NCBI RefSeq assembly: GCF_000003815.2
Contig: NC_049992.1
Coordinates: 17,163,780-17,227,779, forward strand
Length of the DNA stretch: 64,000 nucleotides
Direction: 5' to 3'
Source of the DNA: Branchiostoma floridae
Taxonomy: Eukaryota > Chordata > Leptocardii > Amphioxiformes > Branchiostomatidae
Shown: piece after piece, positions 42,001 to 50,742 of the stretch
Layout: each line of letters begins with the position of its first letter
Numbering within the stretch: the first letter of the stretch is position 1
The notes under the pieces: generated by a model
The model's input: the letters and a program-made list of their open reading frames with translations, nothing else
Databases searched by the model: none
What the model was told of the DNA's origin: nothing
Program-made: the position numbers and the translations under genes

Positions 42001-45000
42001 GAATGAGACTATGTCACCTCATTGACCCCAAGCTTGCCTTTTTTAAATCTTGAATACAGTTTTTCATTAGTGTCTCGTGCCCTGTACGCAAACTTACCTG
42101 GCGGTTTAAGGTTGGGGTGTCGCGTTACCTCCAGTGTCTCCTCGCCCGGCCTGTCCTCGGCCCTCTCGTCCTGTCGCTTCCCCATGTTGTAGTAGAACGA
42201 GAAGCGCTTCTTCTCCTCACGCTGTCGCCTCCGCCGGACGAAGTAGATAGTGAGACAGAGGCAGATGAGAAGCCACAGGCCTCCAGCGATGGAACCCACC
42301 AGAATCAGGGCGTCTACACTACCACTACCACTCCGGGACGCTATGCGGTGTTTTTAAAGAACAAAGAGAGTAAAATGAGGTGTCAGTCTGTGCGTTAGGC
42401 AAAGTAGATGGTAAGACAGAGGCAGATGAGCAGCCACAGGCCTCCAGCTATGGAACCCACCAGAATCAGGGCGTCTACACTACCGGTGCAATTCCGGGAC
42501 ACTACATGGTGGGTTTTAATGTACGTAGGGAGGAAAATGAGGTGTCAGTCTGCGTGTTAGATACCTTTATACCACCCGTGCTGCTCCCTGAAGCTTAATA
42601 CTAGTACAAAATGTTCGTGCAGGAACAAGAAAAGGTTTGAACGAAAGTTAGATAGAATCCATATCAGCCACCCCGAGGTACTCTGTCTGAGGGTGCATTT
42701 TTTCATGCTGATGAATTTAAGATATTGTAATCTGTAGCAACCAGGGGGGGGGGGGGGTCTAAAATCTAATAATGTCTTCAACAGGACAAGACACATCCAA
42801 AGTTTCATATATAAACCATCCTTGAACTATAATATCAAACCATCCTTAAAACTGCTTAACCACATAAATACAAACGCTACCAAAACATATTTGGCGAAGG
42901 TAGTAACCTCTTATAGAAAGCAGTAGCGATTTGACGTCACTTTTCCCCACGTTGTTGACGGCTGTACAGACATACGTCCCCGTAGCGTTGGCCGGAACGT
43001 TGCTGAGGACGAGTGAGCTTGCGCAGACGTCACGTGACAGCATCCTGTCGTCACTGCGCAGGCGCACGCCGTTCCGCGACCACGTGATGTTGGGGAGGGG
43101 GTTGCCCTCGGCGACGCACTGCATTGTGATCCTGTCGCCTGCCCTCCCCGTCAGCGAGTCTGAGATACTGATGATACTGGCTGGATCTGAGAAAACACAC
43201 AGAAAACAATAAATGGAAACTTTCATATCTCGATGAAATATATGAAGTTTCTGTGATTTTTTTTCTTCATTCATTATTGCTAATTCTCGCAGGTTCTCTT
43301 CTGTATATACTGTCAGGGAGTCCAAGATACTGATGATGTTGACTGGGTCTAGAAAAACACACACGTCAAACAAGCTAAAACACCAGGGCGGCCAAAATCG
43401 TCGTTGACCTTTTTCTCCCGAACGTTTCCACGTACCAAATATCATGACAGTACATCCAGAGGTTCTTTATTTGTGTCCAAAAGCACAAACAGACTCACAG
43501 ACAGACAGACGCAAAACAACATCTCCATTTTCCGTGGAGGTTACAAGAAAAAATAGTTCACATTTTAATTTGCGAATTCCTTCCCTTATTATTGTGAATT
43601 TCTCACTTATACCGTGTTCGCATTTCCTGCTTTCCCGAGGGACCAACTTTAACGGTACCCCCCAAAAAGTCAGCGACACCAAATTTAGACCCTGGCCAAA
43701 ACTAATCTTCTTTCCTGCAAATCTCCAGTCACACTTTTCGCGCCTCACATTAACTGCCACCTTAAACCCTGACCAGTGGGGAAAATAGCGTAACACATAT
43801 AAAGACAAACAAGCAATTAGATGAAGAAACAAGTATTCCGCCATAGCTGACATTTCGTAATGTAATCAAAGTACTCGGGGAGTATTTTGAGAGTTAAATA
43901 GCATACTGAATGCTTTTTGATGCACGCGAGACTAGTGGATACTTGATCGTGTAATGTGAAGTAGTATGTATTTATTAGGTCCTAAAATTGATATCTATTG
44001 AAAAATAGCTTTCTCTTCTGGATTTTAGGACTCCTCTAAAGAAAGCTGGCCTCGGAGGCTGGATCGTCCTTGTATGGTGATATCAGTAGCTGAATCTTGG
44101 TGCCGAATCGGCTGCTAGAACCAGCCGCTGATAAAAGTAACAGTAGCTTTAGGTTCAATAAACTTAGAGGCTGGTATAAATTGTGGACATCAGTCCTTTG
44201 TGGCTTTAGCTGCCACAGCAATAACAATAACTATGCATCGAAATATAATTTAAGTGTGTGCTTCTAGGCGGGGGGGGGGGGGGGGGCAAAAAAAAGCGGG
44301 GGTATATAAGTGTTACGCCAAAGGCTTTTAAACCCATAAAAAAGATATCTGTAACATATGTCTTTGCCAAGAGCCCTAGTAAGGCAACATTTAGAAGCTT
44401 TTCGAAACTACAACCCCGCCTCACTGACTTTGTAGCATTAGCAGACTTGAGCCGTGTAGCTACGTACTTTAAATCAGTTAATCTAAACAAAACATGCTCA
44501 TTTCGCCACATGTGTGGTTATCGTTTAAACCAAAACACGCCTGAGGTCACAATAGGTAGTCAGAAATCACTTTACCAATTCGAAGATAAAGAAGTCGATG
44601 TCGGTTTGATGTATGGGTAATTCGAAGCGCCAACGGATATAATTTTTGAAATGATTGCGTCGCAAGGGTACCCTCGAAGCTTTGTGATTTGGTTTTATCT
44701 ACAAACGCGGCAATGATAACTGCCTTTCGCGGGAGGTTATTACATTATTGGGTGGCATTTTTCTCGGCGATATCATTTTATGACAGAGTTGATGACTTAA
44801 CAAGATTCCTTCCACACAGCCAAGAGCTTTTTCAACCGACATTTCGTTCACCGTCTGTCACCTTCTTCATTAGGGCGATTCTGATTGGTTTACATTGCAC
44901 TGCAGCTAAGTATACAGTCAAACCTGCCCAAGCGACCACCTCTTCTTAGCGACCACCTGGCCATTACGACTGCTTTTTCTCGGTCCCGAAAATTTTCCCC

Positions 45001-48000
45001 ATTGACGTTAGCAATAAGCGACCTCTTCACAACGACCACCTGGCCAACGCGACCGGGAAAAATTGGGACCAAATCCCTGTCCATAACGACCGCGTCATTT
45101 TCAAACCTTGAGGTGTCATCGAGTTTCCATGATAACTAGCGCGATTTTGTGCCGAATTCGGCCAGGTCGCGTCAGTTTATGTCTGCCATTACGATGTTAT
45201 GTTCAAAATAAAGATGGCGGTGGATGAACGTGCGTGTGCTTGCTATTTGCCATTAAACACAACGGAAACCATTCAAACTATGCATCAGGCATGTTGTGAG
45301 TCAATACTCTTCTAACCGACCACCTGACCAAATCGACCGCTTTTCGTCGGTCCTTCGGGTGGTCGTCTTGGACAGGTTTTTACTTGTATGTAAGTAAATA
45401 TTTTACGTTTGCGACCGCATCTCTAAAGGCCCTGTCACAAAAGAATCGGAATCAGCCAGAATGCCGTCTGAATAAAACTCTTTGTATATTCCTGGGAATT
45501 CCTAGTGTATTCTAAAAATTCTCACTGTATTTCAGATATTCCCGAAAGTTTTTATCATGTTCAAAACTTTCGATGTCCATTTGAGGTGGAGAAATATCGA
45601 ACGGCATTCAAACTGTTTTCTATCTGCAGTATGACCGCATTCTAAGGCATTCCAATATTATTCGTTGGAGAACCGACCGGCCACAAGAATAAACACAAAT
45701 ATCAGGAATGCAGTGAAAATTTCTAGAATGTTCTACGAATAAGTATTTTCATTCTAACGGCATTCCGTTTCATTCCACTTCCCATGTGAAGAGGTATTAG
45801 GTCCAATTGTAATCCCCGCCCAAATGTGGCACGAATTTTGCAAATTCTTCATTCCGGCTGGTTCTGATTCGGTTTCAGTGTGAAGACCCTATAAGCAGCG
45901 ACACAAAAACAGCTGTAGTGCAAAGTGAACCAGTCAGAATTGTCCCGAGTAGGGCTGGGTATCGGTACAGCGTACCGGTACAAAACCGGTTTTTCTTATT
46001 GGACCGGTCCAGAAAAACTGGACCTGAAAAATTAGGTGGACCGGATGTTGGACCTGTTAGAAAATTAACAGATTATTTGATCAGGCATTCACACGTTTTG
46101 GTGCTTGCAGGTGGAAGAAAATAACAAGAGTGAAGTAGAGTAGAGTTTATAGTCATTACTACCAAGTTTTACAGCCAATCTTACAGGTTCAGTTAGCGTT
46201 GTTGGATTTTAAAACGCCAGTGTAAGTCTAATACTCCATCAAACAGATTTCTTTGCAGTAAAATATATATATTAATGGACCATCGGTATGAGTCATACTG
46301 AATCAGGCCCAGGTTCAGGTCCGGACCTGGACCTGATCCTTTGGACCTGAACCGGACCTGGACCTGAATTTTCTGTACCGGTACCCAGCCCTAGTCCCGA
46401 GGAAGGTGACAGATGGTTGGTTGAATGGGACACTTGGTTGTGTAAAAATAATTTTGTTATTCATTGACCTACCAACCTGATGTACTATTCTAATGTACTA
46501 TATACTTGGGGAGTGCCTTGACAGGACTCATGCGTTCACAGCAATTGTATACATTAAATCCTGTCATCATGACCACGGAAACGTTTAAACGTTAAATCAT
46601 TGAAGGGTGAAATGAAGGACAAGGCACCAGACATCGACAATTTAGCCCCTGTATCATTTTAGTGTCAGAGGAGAGTCCCAATCGTTGAAAGGGGACCGAT
46701 TGGCGACAGAATCACTTTCGTGATTTGAATGGTAATGCATTTTAAGTGCAATTTGCTCAAAAATGAACGCTGTAACCAACCAAAGTGACAACTGAAAAGG
46801 GTAACTGTACAGATGCACGGTAGAACGGTTTCCTGCTTTTTTTGGGTTTAAACAGGAGGTCAATGTGAAGAAGGAGTTTCTTAAGATGTCAAGGTAATCA
46901 CCTTTTGAATCTATTATTCATAGTAGTATTGAACTTGAAACTGTAAATAAGAACCATAACATTTCACGAATTTTGTCATCTCCCTTTTAACATAAAATTA
47001 AAACATATGTCACATGGTTGAATAGTCCTATCATGGAACGCATTTCCTTCGTAATTATGTAAAATAAGTTTGATATGTATGATTACCATATAGATTTGCC
47101 AATTAACACTGAAGCTAGCTACCTACATACCAAAAATCATGATGATCTGCCAACCCCTTCTTGAGTTATCTTTCAACGCACTTGCAGTTTTAGAGCAAAC
47201 TACATTTTTTTTGTAACATCAAAAGCTATGTGACACAAAAATCAAAACCGTAGGTGGTCTAGAACACGAGATATGAAACAAACTAGATATTACGTACATC
47301 GTACGTCCATCTTAAGAGCGTCACTGGCGGACCGCACCACGTGATCAGCCACACATTTGTACCGGCCTGCGTCACCTCTGGTCACGTGACGTATCAGGAG
47401 GTTGGGGGACTGAATATTCCCGCCGGAATACTTGGTGTCGAATCGTAGGTTGTCAACTCGCACGCCGTCTTTCTCCCAGTACAGTGACGTAATGTTGGGC
47501 CTGGCGTCCTTCACTGCGCATGTCAGGGAAGCGGAACGTCCGGAAGCTGTGACGTAAGGGTTCGCAGGCCCCACGTCAACGACTGGAGGCACTGTGGAAG
47601 ACAGAAACATTTCTTCAAGGTATATGAAGATCATATTTCAATCCCAAATCCCATTACACTAAGCTTCTTGTGAGCATATATTACGCAAGCGACTGGCATG
47701 CCATGGCCATGGATACATTTTGCAAAGACTTCGGATTCGCCCCTGAGGCGTCGCCAAAAATATCACATACCCATCATGTTGACGGTGACAAACCCTTCCT
47801 CAGGTGGTAGCCCGTCCACGGTCACTGTTAGGACGTACTTCCCTTCATCCTGTACGGTTGTGGCGTCGATCTTGATGGAAGCCTTTCCGGCAAGCTCCGC
47901 TCTTCCCGAATAGGTCCCAAACGACTCAGTAGACCCAAGTAAGGGGAAGTAGCTGAAGACTGGGATCCTCTTCTCGCTGTCTTGAGGGTTGAGTTTGTTC

Positions 48001-48121
48001 CACACCACGGAGATGACCCTCCTCTGGGTCTGGTACGTGGCGGGTAGGGTGATAGGGTCGCCGACTATAGTGTTGACGGACTTCGGTAGAGTGAGACTGA
48101 TGGAGGATTGGGCAACGCATT
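38930..48121 (-). CDS. IgSH3-B: paralogous Ig-superfamily receptor with cytoplasmic SH3 domain (exons 2-8; exon 1 not found)
   Basis: The exons in order are 48121-47771, 47591-47298, 43186-42908, 42340-42098, 40780-40709, 39947-39765 and 39003-38930. All are phase 1, and from exon 2 to the TAG stop there are 1496 nt. The order of parts is as in IgSH3-A: Cys-less V-type Ig, two I-set Ig domains with C-W-C, membrane helix, RRRR, YYNM, GEETLEVTRHPNL, PYGGIETIRRT, SH3, short tail. A signal-peptide exon ending in phase 1 must lie upstream; none convincing was seen between 48122 and 64000. The gene runs tail-to-tail with IgSH3-A, 14 kb apart. Two partial exon duplications (43300-43348 and 42395-42501) could give alternative products. 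The predicted role matches A, and divergence between the two is moderate in the Ig domains and low in the tail motifs. Confidence 0.85.
39047..39320 (+). repeat. Diverged tandem duplication, about 180-bp unit, in IgSH3-B intron 7
   Basis: ATTTCAGCCTCTCATGGCAC-TGTGGCTT (39049) and ATTTCAGCCTCTCATTGCTC-TGTGGCTT (39226) begin two units. Each unit also contains TATGGGTGCTGTGGAGATGA-CAGAGTT or a close variant. Non-coding. Confidence 0.7.
39381..39612. mobile_element. MITE, family 5, diverged copy in IgSH3-B intron 7
   Basis: The left end TAAGGAGGCTCGCGGTTCTA and GCATGCGCAGCGAAATGCAT-TGTGG match 25541-25806. The right end, CCCACAGTGCACTTCGCTTC-ACCGTGAACCTC, is a degraded inverse. A further left-end-like fragment lies at 39989-40030. 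Confidence 0.65.
39650..39677. repeat. Short hairpin
   Basis: TCAAGGAGGTT and AACCCTCCTTGA pair around a short A-rich loop. It lies in intron 7 of IgSH3-B and may be the relic of a transposon end. Confidence 0.5.
39765..39947 (-). CDS. IgSH3-B exon 7: SH3 domain
   Basis: The 183-bp phase 1-1 exon encodes YARALYTYRPQEENELHLET and then DDVIEVLEGEDGGWCLGYLR, ending in GRIGLFPSNYVKFL. The ALYTY, W, P and Y ligand-groove residues are all present. The acceptor is GTAACACAG and the donor GTAGGC. If that donor were skipped, the frame would stop after about 10 further codons (RQERQQRAFR). Confidence 0.95.
40266..40462. mobile_element. MITE, family 6, in IgSH3-B intron 6
   Basis: CCCTACGTCACATGTCCAAA-CCGGGGCCCGGCCGGGC at the left is inverted at the right as GGTTTGGAAATATGACGTAG. 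It is the same family as 29361-29512. Confidence 0.75.
40709..40780 (-). CDS. IgSH3-B exon 6: cytoplasmic linker with PYxGIETIRRT motif
   Basis: The 72-bp phase 1-1 exon encodes AKPRSPTAPYGGIETIRRTA and then SKSK. The acceptor is TTCTCCACAG and the donor GTAAAA. It carries a proline-bearing stretch (KPRSPTAP) that could be an SH3 ligand, which is absent from the A paralogue. Confidence 0.85.
40781..42097 (-). other. IgSH3-B intron 5
   Basis: GTAAGT donor and TTCTCCACAG acceptor. A dispersed CGAGGTCGCAGCG-type repeat lies near 40975-41030. No additional exon was seen. Confidence 0.6.
42098..42340 (-). CDS. IgSH3-B exon 5: membrane helix and cytoplasmic YYNM segment
   Basis: The exon is 243 bp, identical in length to IgSH3-A exon 5. 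The acceptor is CCGCATAG and the donor GTAAGT. It encodes a Ser-Gly stalk (SRSGSGSVD), the helix ALILVGSIAGGLWLLICLCL, TIYF-V, RRRR, RFSFYYNMG, an acidic stretch, and GEETLEVTRHPNLKPP. Confidence 0.9.
42395..42501 (-). CDS. Possible alternative transmembrane exon of IgSH3-B with immediate stop (tail-less product) or poison exon
   Basis: This is a tandem copy of the intron end plus the first third of exon 5. An ATGTAG acceptor leads in phase 1 to VSRNCTGSVD, the membrane helix ALILVGSIAGGLWLLICLCL-TIYF, alanine and TAA. Within the helix the copy differs from exon 5 by five bases, all silent. The product would be anchored but lack RRRR, YYNM and SH3. There is no donor, so use means choosing this upstream acceptor; the normal exon 5 and later junctions would then follow the stop, a configuration prone to nonsense-mediated decay. 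It may equally be unused. Confidence 0.4.
42908..43186 (-). CDS. IgSH3-B exon 4: second I-set Ig domain
   Basis: The exon encodes an I-set domain with RITMQCVAEGNPLPNITWSR, then TGTYVC. Sequons are present at NIT and NAT. The acceptor is GTTTTCTCAG. The donor GTTACT is a weak match but is required by phase and by the paralogue. An additional acceptor at 43348 would extend the exon in frame. Confidence 0.85.
43187..43348 (-). CDS. Possible in-frame 5' extension of IgSH3-B exon 4 by an upstream acceptor
   Basis: A TTTTTCTAG acceptor is followed by DPVNIISILDSL, a partial copy of the start of exon 4 (DPASIISISDSL). The frame stays open for exactly 54 codons into the normal exon 4 and keeps phase 1. 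Use would insert a Lys/Glu-rich and then hydrophobic segment between Ig domains 2 and 3. The middle does not look like a domain, so this may be a relic of duplication. Confidence 0.25.
43440..43545 (+). mobile_element. SINE-like fragment (CATCCAGAGGTT...CATCTCCATTTTCC)
   Basis: It shares the order catccag-aggtt, cacagacagacagac and catctccattttcc(g/a)tggag with 13738-13842, and pieces of the same family appear near 20040-20290. It is a dispersed repeat inside IgSH3-B intron 3, non-coding. Confidence 0.5.
44913..45385. mobile_element. Non-autonomous TIR element (ends CAGTCAAACCTG.CCAAGCGACC)
   Basis: The left end CAGTCAAACCTGCCCAAGCG-ACCACC is matched by the inverse GGTGGTCGTCTTGGACAGGT-TTTTACT. 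Interior CGACCACCTGGCCA words repeat. The ends match a DNA transposon type common in marine invertebrates. Non-coding. Confidence 0.75.
45424..45893. mobile_element. Non-autonomous TIR element
   Basis: The left end GGCCCTGTCACAAAAGAATC-GGAATCAGCCAGAATG is inverted at the right as CATTCCGGCTGGTTCTGATT-CGGTTTCAGTG. Internal ATTCC/GGAAT words are abundant. Non-coding. Confidence 0.7.
45942..46401. mobile_element. hAT-type non-autonomous element with 8-bp target duplication
   Basis: The TIRs are TAGGGCTGGGTATCGGTAC and its inverse GTACCGGTACCCAGCCCTA. They are bounded by the direct duplication GTCCCGAG at 45942-45949 and 46394-46401. An 8-bp duplication and these ends fit the hAT superfamily. 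The interior repeats GGACCTG / CAGGTCC words. Confidence 0.8.
47298..47591 (-). CDS. IgSH3-B exon 3: first I-set Ig domain
   Basis: The exon is 294 bp. It encodes PPVVDVGPANPYVTASGRSA, then SLTCAV, SLYWEKDG and GRYKCVADHVVRS, with the conserved C, W and YxC. The acceptor is CTTCCACAG and the donor GTACGT, phase 1 at both ends. The split codon at the 3-4 junction gives Tyr, as in IgSH3-A. Confidence 0.92.
47771..48121 (-). CDS. IgSH3-B exon 2: V-type Ig domain lacking both canonical cysteines
   Basis: After a TTTCCACAG acceptor it encodes ECVAQSSISLTLPKSVNTIV, GDPITLPATY, SVVWNKL and DEGKYVLTV. The cysteine positions hold Ala and Leu, as in IgSH3-A. The only cysteine lies at the N-terminus (ECVAQ), near the expected signal cleavage site. 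The donor is GTATGT. Reading through the acceptor to an ATG at 48209 gives no good signal peptide, so a separate exon 1 is expected. Confidence 0.9.
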
Positions 48122-48924
48122 CTGTGGAAACGAAAACACGAAGGTGAGATAAACTTTGAGTGAAAGAAAACCCACCGAGACATCTTATCTTAAATAATAC
48201 TGGCAACATTTGCCATCACATAGTTTATACTAAAACCTGTTTATTCGTATTCAAATACATACTTATAAATGGTAACCAGTTCCGGTTTGCCACTTGCTAT
48301 ATAATGTAATCAAACACGACGGTGACCATAGAATGGCTGCTACACCTCTAGTAAAAGTCATTGACCTTAGTGGTTTGGAAAAGAAGAGGCAGAGGAAAAA
48401 CGGGTAAAAAAATATGATACCTTTCTGTGAGGTAAAACATTAATAGTCCTGACTTAATGTACCAGGGTTATCAACCCAAGATTGATGTGTTCAAAAATTC
48501 CTATTTTTCTTCCTCACTAGAAAACTTTAAACAATTTGCAACGCCTACAAGTAGATTTGAAAGGTCATGTGTGATAGGGTGCTCAGTGAAATCAAGGACC
48601 TTCATGTAACCAGCTGCTGCCGCGCCGCGTGCCTGCGAAGCTGGTGTGTTACGCTGAAAGGCGCTTTTACCGGCTATACAGCTACATATCTTTAAATCAG
48701 AATTGATAGAGGGAAGTTCACAAAGTGTAGGATGGCCGCGTTAAAGATAAGCTTTTCTTTCCTTTTTTTCTTATAAACGTACACGTTTATGTCTATTGCG
48801 CTTTGTTGTCATATTATTTAAGTCAATATCCATCTAAGTAATGAGGCTGCTGTGACGTACTCAAGTCACGTTTTGAACACATGACCCCGATTTTACGTCC
48901 CTTCCGAAAGGCAGTGCAGCTCCA

Positions 48925-49198
48925 CCAGTATATCCTACCCGGATTCGAACCCGGGCCCCCCTGTTAGGCGTAAGTCGCATTTCCGTAACGGGACCCGGCG
49001 GAAGCGAAAAATGAAACTGTTTACCAAGGAACATATACACAAATTATGCTCCTGACTATTCTCCTTTAAGTTCTGTGTGTTTGGTTCCTTTCTTAGCATA
49101 TTTTTCGTTTGCAAAAGCTACCCGGCCGGGACCTAGGTTGAGAATTGGCGAGAAGCTCAATTGTGAGGATGCTACCAGTTGAGCTAGAGGGACATCCT
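48925..49198 (-). mobile_element. tRNA-derived SINE split by a family 6-like insertion
   Basis: On the minus strand a tRNA-like 5' half (TCTAGCTCAACTGGTAGCA, A box) at 49186-49168 is separated from a 3' half (CCCGGGTTCGAATCCGGG, B box) at 48956-48938. About 200 bp of unrelated DNA lies between, containing CCCGGCCGGG and CACAGAACTTAAAGGAGAAT, words shared with 40266-40462. The acceptor strand is lost, so it is not a working tRNA. Confidence 0.5.
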
Positions 49199-49199
49199 T

Positions 49200-50430
49200 T
49201 TGCCCTGACTGCTGAAAAAGCTAGTAAACTTCACGATGACGACCATAACCATGGCAGATGGAATGGTCCTTTTCATTAGGCGTCTAATAAGAGATGCTAA
49301 AGCTATCATTTGGTGATAACGTGGGCGTACGGAAAGAGGGATCTTTAAATGTGGTACTAAAGTTTACAATGTTGGCGGTGCACATAGGGAGATAAATTTA
49401 AAGGTATACCACCCTTAAAACACACGGCTTGTTAAGTACCACTGATTGAGGGAAAGAATGGGTTTTCTCTTCAATTTTGACATCGGTCTGATATACTAAA
49501 GGTAACTACCATGCCTTAAGGTCCTTTTAGGGGTGGCCGGTGGTCAGAGTAGGCCAAATTCTCTAACAAGAATAAAATTTCTTCATTAACAGTACGGGAT
49601 ACGAGTATTTTAGCATTAATTCTGAAACTTAGGTCTTTATTTGCGTAACTGATATCTACCGATATTCTTCTCTTACAGATGCCCAACGTTCCTTTAAATC
49701 GGCCCCTGCAGTTACAAAGGGCCCAAATTCAGTCTATGCCAAAAGTGCTATATAACCACTGAGTATGTCCTTAACACCAGAACACGAGATATCAAGACAA
49801 GGAGTTTAGCTGAAGTATCTTAGAAAGTCACTGTTCGACCAATTATCAAACTTGATATTTATTTTCCTGTATCCTACCCACCCACAAAATATCAGCAGCA
49901 TCCATTCACAGCGTCTAGAGTTATGAGATTAACAAACAGGCACACAAAAGGCACCGAAATCATAAGTTTCTTGGCAAACTTAAGATGGGGACAGAGGGAG
50001 GTGTCAGAAAATCCTGCACACAGCATTCACTGTGACCTCTGCAATGTTGGAGTATGCAAGTCGTACATGCATCTGAGTCAGGTTTATTCTACGTTGCTAA
50101 TATTGAGTCTCTATACACCCCCCCAGGGAGTTTCCCCCTTGAAGACGATACCCCCTCAGGCCGATTTCCCCCAACCCCTCTTCACCTCCCCCAGTCTTGT
50201 TTGTCGCTACCGAAACGTAACTTATCTAAATGTTTTTTTCTTCTAAATTTACATTCTCAAGTATAAAATTTGTAACGTTCAAAAACTTTCCTGTGAGTTG
50301 AGCTGCGTGCCCTGTTACTTGACAGGATTACTTTTTAAGGAATGGGTGATAAAACTTTCTTGGCGGTTCTTATATGGATCTAGTCTTTGTCTTGTAGCCT
50401 TTTAAAATACTGCAGTCGAAAGACAGACCA
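49200..50430. other. Non-coding stretch upstream of IgSH3-B
   Basis: No repeat or exon with clear support. A C-rich segment at 50115-50185 gives a chance open frame. Confidence 0.5.
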
Positions 50431-50435
50431 TTACA

Positions 50436-50579
50436 TCAAGCTACAACAGACAACCTTCTGTACCAGCACCTCTGTTAAGTGTGGCAGAAACATCAGCAAG
50501 ATGATGGTGGCCACCAAAACACTAAGAAGACGAAGAAGAACTCTCGTTGTCATTCCAACGATCGACCCACGGATGTAGC
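50436..50579 (-). other. Candidate 5' coding exon with signal-anchor; unassigned
   Basis: From an ATG at about 50555 the minus strand reads MTTRVLLRLLSVLVATIILL-MFLPHLTEVLVQ, a short basic start and a strong hydrophobic helix, as in type II membrane enzymes or a signal peptide. Possible donors (GTGCTG, GTACAG) are phase 0, so it does not fit IgSH3-B exon 2, which needs phase 1. A degraded copy of about 100 bp lies at 55996-56096. It could be a duplicated gene fragment or a repeat. Confidence 0.3.
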
Positions 50580-50742
50580 TTTGTGGTTCTGTCCAAGGTT
50601 GTGGGCTTGATGTATCGGTAAGCCTGTTTTGAACTGACCGGTTTTCCTGATTGGACCAGAATGTTTTATCGGCAAAGTCATTAGCTGTCCCCGACCGACC
50701 CGATCTTCTCCAGCTATCGAGCACAGTGTCGCCTGACTGAGT

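Larger units (their letters stand above)
43546..47297 (-). other. IgSH3-B intron 3, three adjacent DNA transposons
   Basis: The donor at 47297 is GTACGTAA. The intron contains TIR elements at 44913-45385, 45424-45893 and 45950-46393. No further Ig or cytoplasmic exon was seen in it. Confidence 0.65.

Noticed and set aside
43467-43853. 128-codon minus-strand frame in IgSH3-B intron 3 as an extra Ig exon
   Set aside because: No cysteine-tryptophan-cysteine pattern, and part of it is a dispersed repeat.
48121-48209. Unspliced start of IgSH3-B at the ATG at 48209
   Set aside because: It reads through a good acceptor (TTTCCACAG) and gives no credible signal peptide. The paralogue has a separate exon 1.
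48930-49198. Functional tRNA gene
   Set aside because: A and B boxes are 200 bp apart and no acceptor stem pairs.
50436-50579. Exon 1 of IgSH3-B
   Set aside because: The peptide is signal-like, but the available donors are phase 0, while exon 2 needs phase 1.
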